A DNA stretch of 20,000 bases from Prorocentrum cordatum (GCA_963575745.1 CAUYUJ010011181.1:191271-211270), one strand, 5' to 3'. Counted from the stretch's first letter, positions 1 to 8,783 are shown. A program made the numbers and translations. The notes: a model not told the origin generated them from the letters alone.

Positions 1-435
1 TCCTCTTGGCTTCGGATTAGACTTCGCAGAAGTTTCGTTGCAGTTTCGGGGGACCGTATTAGTTTCTTGTCTCGTGCCGGATTCGGGCTCGATGCGGTCG
101 CGGCACGGATTTGGCGTGGATTCGGTGTGGATTTGACGCGGATTCGGCGAGCCCGACGCGGCATCGGCACAGATTTTTTGCGGATCGGGGCGCGACGGGA
201 CAGACAAGGCCCTTCGAAGCTGTGACAGAACAGAAAGCCTCCCACGACATCCCCAGGGGCTCCAACGAGCTCCCATGGGCTCCCAGGGCTTCCCAGGAGC
301 CCTCGTGGACCCGGAGAGGCGCCGCCTGCCTGGGCTCTGTCGAGAGGGCTTCTCAGAGCCTCCCAGCGGCTTCCCAGGGCTTCCCCGGGAGCCTGCTGGG
401 GCGCCCTGATGGGAATCTTCCCAAGGCTCCCGGGA
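1..435. other. Non-genic flank with short quasi-repeats
   Basis: No gene is recognisable here. Bases 78-155 hold degenerate 12-15 bp repeats around the words GGATTTGGCG, GGATTCGG and GGATTTGACG. From about 240 to 430 the sequence is a run of loosely repeated words such as GGGCTTCCCAGG and GCCTCCCAG. The same low-order vocabulary returns at 640-780, 3290-3350, 4750-4870, 15200-15470 and 17260-17400. Reading frames through it are open only because of high GC. Confidence 0.5.
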
Positions 436-627
436 TGACGAACGAACAACACACGCCCTTACCCATGGGAGGGCTGGCGGACTGGCCATGGGTATGGGTG
501 CGGGTTGTCGGACCCTGGGGGAGACTCCCGTTCGAACGGGGACAGGGGACCCCCATCCGACAGCACGCACTCATGGCCCCTCCATCCCCCCTACTTCTGG
601 GTATGGTCGCGTGCTGCTCGTTCGTCA
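436..627. mobile_element. Foldback element, nearly full-length inverted repeat
   Basis: The left half starts TGACGAACGAACAACACACG and the right half ends CGTGCTGCTCGTTCGTCA, its reverse complement with a few mismatches. The match continues inward with interruptions (TACCCA near 466 against TGGGTA near 599; GGTTGTCGGA near 503 against TCCGACAGCACG near 555). It closes on a perfect 14-bp palindrome, CCCGTTCGAACGGG, at 527-540. The whole 192 bp could fold as one hairpin. It encodes nothing and is best called a MITE or foldback element. I see no clear target-site duplication. Confidence 0.75.
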
Positions 628-939
628 CAGGAGCCAGTCGGGCCCCCAGAGCTTCCACGGCCTTCCACGGGCCTCTCTCCTCCCTCTCCGCCCTCTCCTT
701 CCTCTCCTCTCTCGGACCTGAGAGCCTCCCCAGGGTTTCGAGAATCTCCCCAGGCCCTCCCAGGCGCCTCCCGAGTCCTCCCCGCCCAGGCATGCGTCCA
801 TGTGACTTTGCAATCCGCCGCCCCAGAGCTCCCGACGCCTTCCCTGGGGGTAGTTTTTCGCCCCGGATCCGTTTTTGATGGTCCTTGGCCCGGTGACGGG
901 CACCAGAGGCCGACAGCGAGGAAATACGCCGGGATTGAC
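628..939. other. Non-genic GC-rich spacer
   Basis: No gene is recognised. The stretch at 640-780 is another block of CCTCTCC/CTCCCAGG quasi-repeats. Open frames on both strands have the composition of random GC-rich sequence and match nothing I know. Confidence 0.4.
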
Positions 940-1021
940 GAAGAAGAAGAAGAAGAAGAAGAAGAAGAAGAGGAAGAAAAAGAAAAGAAAAAGAATAATA
1001 ATAATAATAATAATAATAAAA
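940..1021. repeat. Compound (GAA)n-(AAT)n microsatellite
   Basis: About eleven GAA triplets run from 940 to 972, followed by a degenerate purine-only stretch, then about eight AAT triplets to 1021. It ends about 80 bp before the start of the ankyrin ORF, so it probably lies in the 5' flank, 5' UTR or an intron of that gene. The GAA part is a homopurine tract that could form triplex DNA. Confidence 0.9.
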
Positions 1022-1103
1022 AGTCCATTCGCCGGAGATCTGGGCAGAGCTTCCCCGCTCGCAGCCCTTGGTGGCCCAAGCCCCGCAGCGCCTCCAAGGT
1101 AAG

Positions 1104-2774
1104 ATGGCGCCTGGCCCGCGCGCGAGCAGGCGCGGGGGGGCCGGCGGGGGCCTCGGAGCGCTGGGGCAGGACCTGCACCTGAGGCTGGCGCGGTTTCTCG
1201 GCTGGCACGAGGCGATCGCCCTCTGGGCCGCGCTGGCCCCGGGCCGCGCCTCGTGGCGGGTCCTGGTGTCCGCGCTCGTGGCGCAGCGGGGCCATGACGA
1301 GGGGTTCCTGGCCGACCTCTCCACGCTGCGCGACGCTCGCCGCTACCGGGCCCTGCGCGCCGCCTACGCGGAGCTGCACCCGGCGGAGGTGCGCCGCGCG
1401 CTCTCGCACTCGTACGCCCCCGACAGGATGCTGGACGGCATCGTCGCCGGCGACGACGCCGCGCTGCTCGAGGTGCTGCTGGAGGCGCACAGGCACCTCA
1501 GCATCGACGCCGCTGCGCTGCTGGGGGCCGTGGAGCGCCGCTCGCGGAGGTGCCTGCGGCTGCTGCTCTCGGAGGCCGAGGGCGACGAGGCGGCCGCGGG
1601 CCAGGCGCCGGGCCGCGGAGGCGCAGCGTCGGCCGGCAGCCGGCCGCCTCGCGTGAGGATCGAGTACCCCAGGGCCAGGGGGCCCGCTGCGAGCGCTGCA
1701 GAGGCCGGCCCCGAGGGCGTGGACTTCGGCCGCTTCCCCCAGTGCCTGCTGTGGCAGGCTGCGCTGTCGCGGGACGCCGAGATCTGCGACCTGGTCTGGG
1801 GCCACTTGCTCGGCAGGTGCGGCGCGGGCAGCGAGGCCCCGGAGCGGCGGGCGGCCGCGGCGCAGCAGCTGCGCCTGTGGGCCGCGTGCTGCGGCGCTGC
1901 TGCGGGCAGCGCTCCGCTGCTGTCGCGCTGCACCGGGCCCCTGCCAGAAAGGGTCTCGTTCCGCGCGGGGGCCACCGCCAGAGGCGGCGCTGCCCCGTCC
2001 CTGGAGTTCGAGGACGCGCCCCTCGCCGTGGTGGCCGCTACTTGTGGGCACGCCGCCGCTCTCCGGCAGCTTCTGTCGCTAGGGGCGGACCCGGAGCTGT
2101 GCACACGTCGCGGCCTCACTGCGCTCGCGGCCGCGGAGCGGCACCCGCCCGAGCTCTACGGCCGCCTGGCGGCGGCGCTGGGCGTCGGCGGCGGTGGCCA
2201 CGCCGCGGGCCGGGCTGCTGGTGCACACGCGGTTTCTGCTGGCAGGGGCGCCAGCCCCATCTCGGCGGCGATCCAGCGAGGGGACTTCCCGGCCCTGAAG
2301 GGGCTGCTGGCGCGCGGTGCACGCTTCCAGGCGAGAGATATCCTCTCCGCTGTGAACAGCGGGGAGCTGGAGGTGCTCGCCTTCGTGCAGGGGGAGTGCC
2401 AGGCGTCGGTGGACCACGCCGAGTACAGGGCCATGATGCGGCAGACCGCCGCGGCGATCCAGGAGGCCTCGAGGAAGAGGCGCCCGCGGACTCCCGCGGA
2501 CCAGAGCGAGGAGGCGGCCCATCAGGCGGTGATGCGCCTCGGCGGCCAGGTGGTCCAGGCGTGCTCCGCCGCGAATGCGGCCGCCCCCGCCGCCGCCAGC
2601 GCCCCCGCGGTCCTGCCCAGGCCCGGCAGTGGCGCCCGGCCCGGCAGCGGCGCGCGGCCCGGCAGTGGCGCCCTGCGGCGCGCGGGCGCGGCAGCCTTGC
2701 AGGGCCCCAGCGGCGTCGTCCGCCAGTCTGGCGGTGCGCTCGCGAAGTGCTCGCCCCCGAAGCCCGTCGCGTGA
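1104..2774 (+). CDS. Ankyrin-repeat protein
   Basis: This is a continuous ORF of 556 codons from ATG 1104 to TGA 2772-2774. I chose ATG 1104 (context AAGATGG, purine at -3 and G at +4) over the upstream in-frame ATG at 1068, which would add 12 residues. The clearest domain evidence lies at about residues 305-347 and 383-440. These hold an ankyrin-like unit with ATCGHAAALRQLLSLGADPE, and a second set with SPISAAIQRGDFPALKGLLA followed by LSAVNSGELEVLAF. A weaker pair lies at residues 107-155 (LDGIVAGDDAALLEVLLEAH, then CLRLLLSE). The first 50 residues, with LARFLGWHEAIALWAAL, faintly recall an F-box helix, but that is weak. The C-terminus is Ala/Pro/Gly-rich and contains a PGSGAR tandem repeat. 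Ankyrin repeats bind proteins, and no enzyme motif is visible. It could be a complete gene or the 5' part of the Roco gene downstream; a donor hidden before the TGA would be required for that. I am confident it is coding and unsure of its gene limits. Confidence 0.75.
   Translation: MAPGPRASRRGGAGGGLGALGQDLHLRLARFLGWHEAIALWAALAPGRASWRVLVSALVAQRGHDEGFLADLSTLRDARRYRALRAAYAELHPAEVRRALSHSYAPDRMLDGIVAGDDAALLEVLLEAHRHLSIDAAALLGAVERRSRRCLRLLLSEAEGDEAAAGQAPGRGGAASAGSRPPRVRIEYPRARGPAASAAEAGPEGVDFGRFPQCLLWQAALSRDAEICDLVWGHLLGRCGAGSEAPERRAAAAQQLRLWAACCGAAAGSAPLLSRCTGPLPERVSFRAGATARGGAAPSLEFEDAPLAVVAATCGHAAALRQLLSLGADPELCTRRGLTALAAAERHPPELYGRLAAALGVGGGGHAAGRAAGAHAVSAGRGASPISAAIQRGDFPALKGLLARGARFQARDILSAVNSGELEVLAFVQGECQASVDHAEYRAMMRQTAAAIQEASRKRRPRTPADQSEEAAHQAVMRLGGQVVQACSAANAAAPAAASAPAVLPRPGSGARPGSGARPGSGALRRAGAAALQGPSGVVRQSGGALAKCSPPKPVA
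2620..2673 (+). repeat. 18-bp coding tandem repeat (PGSGAR)x3
   Basis: Three 18-bp units, of the form CCCGGCAGTGGCGCCCGG, encode PGSGAR, PGSGAR and PGSGAL in frame. The third-position differences between units are synonymous except at the end. Such a unit is likely to vary in copy number between alleles. Confidence 0.85.
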
Positions 2775-3340
2775 CGGGCCGGGGGCCGTCCGCGCTGCCA
2801 GTCACGGCGCCTCGTTCGCGCCCTGGCCCGACGCTGGGGCCCCTGCGATGTTCGCTCTCGCTGTTTTTCAGGCCGCTGGCCGGGTCTTCTCCTGGTCGCC
2901 CAGCAGGCTGACCGCTGTGTGGTGCCGCTCGGCGACGAGCGTTGCGACAGAGATTGGTGTCCTTCTCGTGCTTGTCCTCGTCGTCCGCCAGAGCTTTCCA
3001 CGGTGTCCCTTTGGCTTCTTTCGAGGCATCCCAGAATCTTGCAGGACGTCTGGCCTTCCCAGCCCCAGACATGTTCGCATCGTGAAAAATAGCGACGGAA
3101 GGTGTTTGACAGTTTTCGGCCTCTGGGGGCCCTCGCTGGGCCCCAGGACCTTCAAACCATGACTCGAGACGAAAACTGGCCCTGGCGGAGGGGTCGGGCC
3201 TTCTGTGGTGTCCGTATTGGAAAAACCAAGACGTCGCCCATGTCTGGGGCAGGGACCTTCGCAGGGGCCTCCCCAGGAGATCCCTTCTGTTTCCCAGGCG
3301 CCTTCCTGAGCCTCCCCTGGGGCCTCTCAGAGCTCTCCCT
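2775..3340. other. 3' flank of ankyrin ORF, no gene seen
   Basis: Plus-strand frames are short. A minus-strand frame (3072 down to 2116) is open but mostly overlaps the ankyrin ORF and has no recognised domain. Bases 3230-3340 fall back into the GCCTCCCCAGG quasi-repeat vocabulary. No SL-relic sequence or polyadenylation signal that I trust is present. Confidence 0.4.
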
Positions 3341-3595
3341 GAGGCCCCCAGGTCGGAAACTGGAACCTATACATTACCAGCGGGGGGCTGTTTTTCAACA
3401 CCAGGACTTTTTTGCGGGTCGGGGACGACGTCGGGGTGGTGTGGTGTATACTTGTCTCCCCGGTTTCCCGGGAAACAACGCAAAATGTATACACCAGGAT
3501 CCTGTATACACCAGGATCCGCGTTCCTGTGCGAATTTCAGCGCAGGGTCGGGAAAAGCGTCGGTGTATAGAGTTAATTTCCCTACCAGGGGCCTC
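3341..3595. mobile_element. Possible TIR element with TATACA repeats
   Basis: Bases 3341-3372 (starting GAGGCCCCCAGGTCGGAAAC and reaching CCTATACA) pair with the reverse complement of 3564-3595 (GAGGCCCCTGGTAGGGAAAT, reaching CTATACAC). This gives imperfect terminal inverted repeats of about 30 bp. Inside, GTATACACCAGGATCC is repeated in tandem at about 3487-3520, and further GTATAC/TATACA words occur near both ends. The content is non-coding. The call rests on the inverted repeat alone and is moderate. Confidence 0.5.
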
Positions 3596-3990
3596 AAGTT
3601 CGGTGGGACAGCGGGCGGTTACGTGGCGCCGCCCCGCGTGAACCCCCGACGCCTCCCCCCCGGCGACGAGGGGCTTTGCTCGTCCAGGGTTCCCGCTTCT
3701 GCTATCGAAGAAGCTCAGGAGGGGAAAAACACACAGACACAATTAATAGTCGATTCCCCAGAAAATATGGGAGAATATGGGAAGTGTGGGGGGGGGGAAG
3801 ACAGAAACCCCCAACATATGGGAAACTATTGGAATATTATCCGTAAGGGCTTCGCCCCCTGCCGCCGGCTCCCTCTCTCGGAGAATGGGCCATGGAAGAG
3901 CTAAGTCATGAGGCTTTGGCGCTGTCGTGCAGCAGTATCGGAACTTCATGCGAGGCCGATTCGCAATCGGCAAAACCAACTGATCACAAG
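3596..3990. other. Non-genic, locally AT-rich spacer
   Basis: Around 3765-3840 the word ATATGGGA(A/G) recurs four times, interrupted by a run of ten G at about 3788. No ORF resembles a known protein. The local drop in GC against the coding blocks supports a non-coding assignment. Confidence 0.4.
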
Positions 3991-3992
3991 AG

Positions 3993-4262
3993 GGGTTACC
4001 ACACAGGGCGATTGGTGAGACGTGTATGGTTTACGAGCTTGGTTACCACACCTTGGGATTAAAGGGCCGAGGGAGTACTCGCAGTTTGGGTTACCACGCC
4101 TTGCGATGGATGCGCGTGAGGGGTGGCACCGAATATGTGGCAAATCCTTTGTGTTTTTGGACCCTGACCCCGCGGATCTGCGTGAGGGGTGGCACCGAAT
4201 TTCAGAAATGTGGCAAATCCCATGTGTTTTTGGACCCTGACCCTGCGGATCTGCGTGAGGGG
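3993..4262. repeat. Two adjoining short tandem repeats (47 bp and 66-73 bp)
   Basis: GGTTACCACA-type words recur at 3994, 4041 and 4089, a period of about 47 bp with diverged interiors. Immediately after this, a unit beginning GCGTGAGGGGTGGCACCGAA starts at 4114 and 4180, and a truncated third unit starts at 4253. The second unit is 7 bp longer through an inserted TTCAGAA. Both units share TGGCAAATCC and GTGTTTTTGGACCCTGACCC. I know no function for it. Confidence 0.8.
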
Positions 4263-5555
4263 TATTGATTTCGAGCCCCCCCAGCAATTCAGACAACGCG
4301 CCCAGGAGGTGCTAAAAATACCGTTTGGGCCCCCCCCCCCTCGCGCGGTCAATCAACTAGTTACAGTAACCAGCAAGAAGCAGAACTGCAACACTGGAAA
4401 CTACAAGCTACAACTGGTACTGGAAACTGCGAACCCGTGCCTCGCAGCCTGGTGGCCCCACAAGGGGGCCGGCGGATTCGGTAAGGAAGGAACAGTTTGG
4501 GTAAGAAGGGGCTCGACGCTCCTTAGGTCCTCCTATGGCGTTTCCTCTGGCCTTCCTCGTGCACGCAGGCGCTTGTGGGGCCAAAAAGGGGGCCTCGCTC
4601 CTTGTTTATCGTTCCCTCTTTCAGCAGCCCGACTGTACGGCGAACCATCGCCGCCCCATGCCTTTTGGGAGCGCCCGCGCGGCCCAGCGTCGGGCCAAAG
4701 CGTGCCGAGCTATTGGCCCACGTGCTCCCCGTCGCTGTGGGAGCCCCTGGGGAGGCGGGGCCGTATGGAAGACCCCTCGGACCGTCTTGGATGCCTCTTG
4801 TGGGCCTCTTTGGCCGTCTTGGGCCACCTTGGGGCACCTTGGGGCGCCCCGGAGGGCTCCAGGCGTTCCGGCGCGCTCCGGAAACGACCCCAGAGAGCCC
4901 CGAGACGTTCCACGACGACGCCCAAAGTTCGTTTCGAAACGTCCCGGGAGGCCTCCAAGAGCACTCCCAAGAAGGTCCCAAGACGCAGAATTCATGGGTC
5001 TTCTGTTGGTTTTTGGTGAATTTTGGAGTTTTCCTCTTTTCGGCTTCCCGTCGCACCACGACGGCGGTCTTCTGAGCGTCCGATGCCGCCTGGGAGGCTC
5101 GAAAATCGCCCCAGAACTATCCGAGCGGGCTTCCAGGCAGTCCAAGAGAGAGCCCCATGACTGCACAACAGGGTTCCGAGATGGCCTAAGAGAGCCCCAT
5201 GACGGCCCAAGATGGCCCCAAGACACCCTCCGAAGCATTCCAAATCGTGACCCGGCCGTTCAGGGAGGCCGCTGTTGGAGGCAGGGTGGCCCGAGGAAGC
5301 CCCCAGAGCCCCCCAGAAGAAGCACAGGAGCCTCCGCAAAAAGAGCCGAGGAGGATGGGGAGAATACTACGCATGGTATGGCGAGAATGAGGAACAAACA
5401 TGAGGAAGGATAACGAAAAGCATTACTATAACGGCGATGCTGGAAAAGGTAACAAGGAGTTATCACTAACCTGTCGGCTTGACCTTCCTGCCAATCCGCC
5501 TGCATACCACACTTCAAGGACCAAGGTGCATGGCGCGAAACGCCAATGCAGTCTT

Positions 5556-5557
<2 letters not shown>
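4263..5557. other. Long non-genic stretch with quasi-repeats
   Basis: No gene is recognised in 1.3 kb. Notable items are a run of 12 C at about 4329-4340, a doubled ACTGGAAACT(A/G)C near 4393 and 4426, and a GTCTTGG/CCACCTTGGGG quasi-repeat block at 4780-4870. A 42-bp doublet sharing AGAGAGCCCCATGAC starts at 5147 and 5189. The several open frames on both strands overlap one another and look like GC-driven shadows. Confidence 0.45.

Positions 5558-5589
<32 letters not shown>
5558..5589. repeat. (TA)n microsatellite
   Basis: An uninterrupted AT/TA alternation of 32 bp in otherwise GC-rich DNA. It is self-complementary and could extrude as a cruciform. Confidence 0.95.
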
Positions 5590-5593
<4 letters not shown>

Positions 5594-6164
5594 GGGAAAC
5601 ACGGGGGATGGAGGGGAAGAGCAACATCTAGGCAGGATTTCACACATTTGCGAATCCTCAGATTTGTGTCTGTTCTACTTGTGTGCCTCTGGGCCCCTGT
5701 ATACAAGTGACCTGAGGCCACTCCACTCAGTGCCTCGCGGTGCTGTGGCGGGTGCTGTCTCGCGCGCCGGCGTGTCTCGCACGCATGACCCCAAGCACAT
5801 TTGGCCACGTTCTCCTCTGAGCGCTGCGGCGCTGTCCACCCACTCCGCCTCGGAGCGCGCCTCGGCGCGGCGCCGGTATCCTGTCCTGTCCTGTCCTGTC
5901 TTACCCTCGGTGGGGGCCCCTCGTCGCCGGAGCCCGACGCGGCTTGGAGAGCTGGTTAGAGCGGTGTCCGGGAAGGGGTCCAGTCGCTAGGAGGCCTGAG
6001 GGTTTGCACCAACACCAACATTGGCGGCTGACTCCACTGAGGGAAGACGATCCTGATCTGGGATGGTGGTAGTATTCGGGCTCCCCAGGTGGCCGAAAGA
6101 CTTCCCCTGGTTGAGGCACCCCTCTGTGTTGGTGTTTGTGGCAATTGTCAATTTGTTTAATTTA
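5590..6164. other. Non-genic spacer with (CTGTC)n
   Basis: No gene is recognised. A (CTGTC)4 pentanucleotide microsatellite lies at 5881-5900. The rest shows no domain match and no inverted repeat that I could find by eye. Confidence 0.45.
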
Positions 6165-6330
6165 TCCCCATCCCCCCCGGGCTTTGATACCTCAGCCCCA
6201 CCGTCCCCAGTTGGGGACAGGCCCCTCGAAACCCGAAGAGAGCAGCCTAGATCCCCATCCAGGGGTACATCGGCCAGAGGGGCCAAGGCCATGCCAAGGG
6301 GGATGGGGATCGTTTAGACGATGCTCACAT
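6165..6330. mobile_element. Small TIR element, family D copy 1
   Basis: The left end ATCCCCATCCCCC pairs with GGGGGATGGGGAT near 6298-6310. The interior contains the palindrome GTCCCCAGTTGGGGAC. The segment aligns by eye with 6968-7132: both have CAGCCCC(A/G)CC, CCCCAGTTGGGG, CCCCTCG, TAGATC, GGCCA and GCCA words in the same order, and both end GTTTAGACGATGCTCACA or GTTAAACGATGCTCACA. The two copies lie either side of a family C element. Non-coding. Confidence 0.6.
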
Positions 6331-6485
6331 GAGCGACGCCAGAAAACGGGTTCGTCTGCGCCGGCACTGGCCGCTGAGCTGCCCGCGCCAGATCGCGCGT
6401 GGGCGCCCCCGCCTCCTCTGTGGCGTGCCGCGCTGGCGGCCCGCGGAAGGGGCGGCCTACGGTCGCTATGCCATCTCGAGCAAGA

Positions 6486-6680
6486 CTACGGTAGGTTTGC
6501 GTCGTGTCGACCAGCGGCGACCCCAGCGTGGGCGTTCAAGGTTGAACGCCGCCGGCGACCCAGAATCGATCGACGTTGAACGATTGGACGTTGCGGAGAC
6601 GGCCGATCGTTCAAGGTTGAACGATCCAGCGCGGTGTCAAAAACCAACGCTGGGGTCGGCACGACACGAACCCGCCGTAG
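6486..6680. mobile_element. Small TIR element, family C copy 1
   Basis: The left end CTACGGTAGGTTTGCGTCGT pairs with the reverse complement of the right end (CTACGGCGGGTTCGTGTCGT). An inner CGACCCCAGCGT / ACGCTGGGGTCG pair follows. Two internal near-palindromes, GCGTTCAAGGTTGAACGC and CGTTCAAGGTTGAACG, sit at about 6531 and 6609. A second, more diverged copy of about the same length is at 9035-9232. Non-coding, about 195 bp. Confidence 0.7.
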
Positions 6681-6967
6681 ATTCTCTCGTCGCTCACACT
6701 TCCCAGCCTCGAAGCAGCGGACTTGGCTTCCTCCGGGCGCGCGTGCGAGGCGGCGGGCCCGCGGCCTCCCGGCTCAGGGCACGCGCCGCGCCGGCAGCCA
6801 GCGCGCCGCCGCCCGCGCGCCGGGCGCGCTGTGGCATGGACCGCCAGCAGCCAGCGCGCCGAGCGGCACCTGCGCAATGGCGTTCCGCACGATTGACCAA
6901 ACCCTGCGGAACCAGCGCGCCGAGGGCGGGTCGGGCGCGAGCGCGTCGCGCAGGCGCTCAGCACCCT
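6681..6967. other. Very GC-rich segment upstream of the Roco gene
   Basis: Dense in CpG, with recurring CCAGCGCGCCG words (about 6800, 6851 and 6911) and a 12-bp GACCAAACCCTG doublet at 6895 and 6970. An ATG at 6875 in good context opens a frame, but I recognise no protein. It may be a 5' exon, a promoter region or simply GC-rich repeats; the sequence does not decide. Confidence 0.35.
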
Positions 6968-7132
6968 TTGACCAAACCCTGTCCCCACTGGGTCGTGGCA
7001 GCTCAGCCCCGCCATCACACCACCCCAGTTGGGGCTATACCCCTCGGCACACCATCGAGGGGTTGGCTAGATCGGCCAGTGGGGCCCAGGCCACGCCATT
7101 GGGGATAGGGGTCGGTTAAACGATGCTCACAG
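6968..7132. mobile_element. Small TIR element, family D copy 2
   Basis: Homologous in word order to 6165-6330 (see that entry). The left end, CCCTGTCCCCACTGGGTCGT, pairs imperfectly with the reverse complement of CCATTGGGGATAGGGGT near 7096-7112. It ends GTTAAACGATGCTCACA, about 60 bp before the first in-frame ATG of the Roco gene. Non-coding. Confidence 0.6.
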
Positions 7133-7193
7133 AAGCAAGCCCGGCCCCGTGCTCTCGCAGCACGCTGGGCACGGGCGAGCGGGCGGGGTTGGC

Positions 7194-8783
7194 ATGGACG
7201 AGGCCCCGCACGACCTCAACGCGGCTCTGGTCGGCATGGACGAGTCGGGCTCGCGAAGCCCACCCTCTCAGTCCCGCCCCAGGGAGGTCTCTCCCACGAA
7301 GGTGCCGGCTGCGCGCCGTCGGACAAAGGTGGAAAAGCTGCCCCCGGAGAAAGCCGCGACAGTGCCAGGCCCGGTGCCCATGCAGCACAGCGAGCGCCCA
7401 CTCCGCTACGAGCGGCTTGCCGAGGGACAGCCTGTGGAGGAGGCGAGATCGGCGGGCGCGTCGGAGGAGTCCAGAGGCGCGAGGGTGAAGAAGCTGAGTC
7501 CAGGGAGGAGCACTTTGTCCGTGGCCGAGCCCCCTGCCACGCGGGCGGACGGTCACTCCCCTGCCCACTCGGCGAGATCCGCGAAGTCGTCGCGGGTCAG
7601 CCCCACGTCCAGGGGCACGAGGACGAGTCCGACTCGCTTGGGGCACCGCGTCGAGGAGCACCGCGTCGAGGACATGTTCCTCCCCCCGAAGCAGCATTCG
7701 GCCGGGTCCGTGGCGGAGCCGCGCCAGGAATCGCAGGCTGCCCAGGAGTTCCTGACCGACGGCGAGGAGCACGAGTCGGAGCTCAGAGGAGGAAAAGGTG
7801 CCGGTACCGCCACCCCTTGCCTCGTTGCCGCCTTCTCGGGCCGCATGGGAGGCCCCCGTCGCCACGGCTGGATTCGTCTCGAAGTTTCCGGTGCCAGCGC
7901 ACCCCGGCAGAGGTCCCGGGAGTGTCGTCATCGGTGCCCGTTTTGGTTTCCGCAGGAGCGGGGCAGGGAGGCCCCTGTGCAGCGCCCGAAACCCAAGCGA
8001 GTCAAGCCCCTCTCGTCAAGCACCAGCACAAGCCCACTCGCCAAGCGAATCGAGCCCCTCCCGTCAAGCACCAGCACGAGCCCACTCGTCAAGCGCATCG
8101 AATCCCTCTCGTCAAGCACCAGTGGGCGTGGCCCGATCCCCGCCGCTCCCGCCGTCCAAGACCTGTCGGGAGCGGAGAAGGAGCGGGCCGAGAGGGACCT
8201 GGACGCCGCGCTGCGGGCCTGCAGGGGTGGCGTGGTCTGGCCGCACGTGCGGCTGATGGTGCGGGGCGGGGGCGGCGAGGGAAAGACGAGCACCATCGGC
8301 GCGATGTCCGGGAAGACCTTCGAGGCCAGCCAGAAGAGCACCGTGGGCGCCGGCACGCTGGACGTGGAGCTCCGGCAGGAGGCCCTCGAGGCCGGGGGCG
8401 GCTCGGGCTGCCCCCTGCAGCCCCACCAGCGGGTCGCCGACGAGTACGTCGCTGCGCTCGCCGGGCAGGCCGCGGAGGGCGCCGCCGCGCCCGCGGCGTC
8501 CATGCTCGACGCCCCCCGCGCTGCCGCCCGGGCGGGCCGCGGGCCCGCCCCCGGCGCGGCGCCGCCCCGCGCCGCGGCCGAGGAGTGCGTCGTGGCGGTC
8601 GCCCCAGCGGAGGACCCCAGCCGTGCACTCCCCGCCTGCCCAGGCCCCCCGGGCGCGGAGCAGCCGGCGCGGCTTTTTTTTCTCGGCGCCGCCGGCCTCG
8701 GGGGGCCCCCGCCGGGCCCCGGGGACCGTCAGAGGACGGCTCGGGGTGGAGCTCCCGTCCCGAGGAACGGGGTTGGGACCTGA
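7194..8783 (+). CDS. Roco protein, 5' part: N-terminal region and Roc P-loop
   Basis: Frame from ATG 7194 (GGCATGGAC), the first ATG in frame; TGA is at 8781-8783. A splice-acceptor-like CTCTCGCAG ends at 7160, so an upstream exon is possible. Residues 1-200 are basic and rich in Ser, Arg and Pro, with a doubled HRVEE/HRVED. About residues 265-312 carry a 16-residue tandem repeat. The Roc GTPase begins near residue 345 (WPHVRLMV), with a Walker A/G1 P-loop GGGGEGKT at residues 358-365 and KSTVGAGTLDVEL as the probable switch I region. After about 8480 the sequence turns Ala/Pro-rich and loses resemblance to Roc. True coding probably ends by a splice somewhere in 8480-8680, and the remaining frame to 8783 is likely intron. 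Bases 7796-7955 may also be an intron: GT follows GAGGAAAAG, and TTTTGGTTTCCGCAG ends it. The protein would be a Ras-like molecular switch. Confidence 0.65.
   Translation: MDEAPHDLNAALVGMDESGSRSPPSQSRPREVSPTKVPAARRRTKVEKLPPEKAATVPGPVPMQHSERPLRYERLAEGQPVEEARSAGASEESRGARVKKLSPGRSTLSVAEPPATRADGHSPAHSARSAKSSRVSPTSRGTRTSPTRLGHRVEEHRVEDMFLPPKQHSAGSVAEPRQESQAAQEFLTDGEEHESELRGGKGAGTATPCLVAAFSGRMGGPRRHGWIRLEVSGASAPRQRSRECRHRCPFWFPQERGREAPVQRPKPKRVKPLSSSTSTSPLAKRIEPLPSSTSTSPLVKRIESLSSSTSGRGPIPAAPAVQDLSGAEKERAERDLDAALRACRGGVVWPHVRLMVRGGGGEGKTSTIGAMSGKTFEASQKSTVGAGTLDVELRQEALEAGGGSGCPLQPHQRVADEYVAALAGQAAEGAAAPAASMLDAPRAAARAGRGPAPGAAPPRAAAEECVVAVAPAEDPSRALPACPGPPGAEQPARLFFLGAAGLGGPPPGPGDRQRTARGGAPVPRNGVGT
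7996..8127 (+). repeat. 48-bp coding tandem repeat
   Basis: Two full 48-bp units and a partial third encode KRVKPLSSSTSTSPLA, KRIEPLPSSTSTSPLV and KRIESLSSSTS. They lie in the Roco frame just before the Roc domain. Low complexity and positive charge suggest a flexible linker, perhaps a phosphorylation target; that role is inference. Confidence 0.85.

Noticed and set aside
591-2051. Minus-strand frame of 486 codons antisense to the ankyrin ORF
   Set aside because: It crosses the GAA/AAT microsatellite and the foldback element and has no recognisable domain. The plus frame there has clear ankyrin repeats.
2116-3072. Minus-strand frame of 318 codons
   Set aside because: Its first 45 residues look mildly protein-like, but most of it is the shadow of the ankyrin ORF, and no family is recognised.
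6855-7119. ATG 6875 frame as first exon of the Roco gene
   Set aside because: The context is acceptable, but the product is low-complexity and crosses a TIR element. There is no domain or splice evidence to link it.
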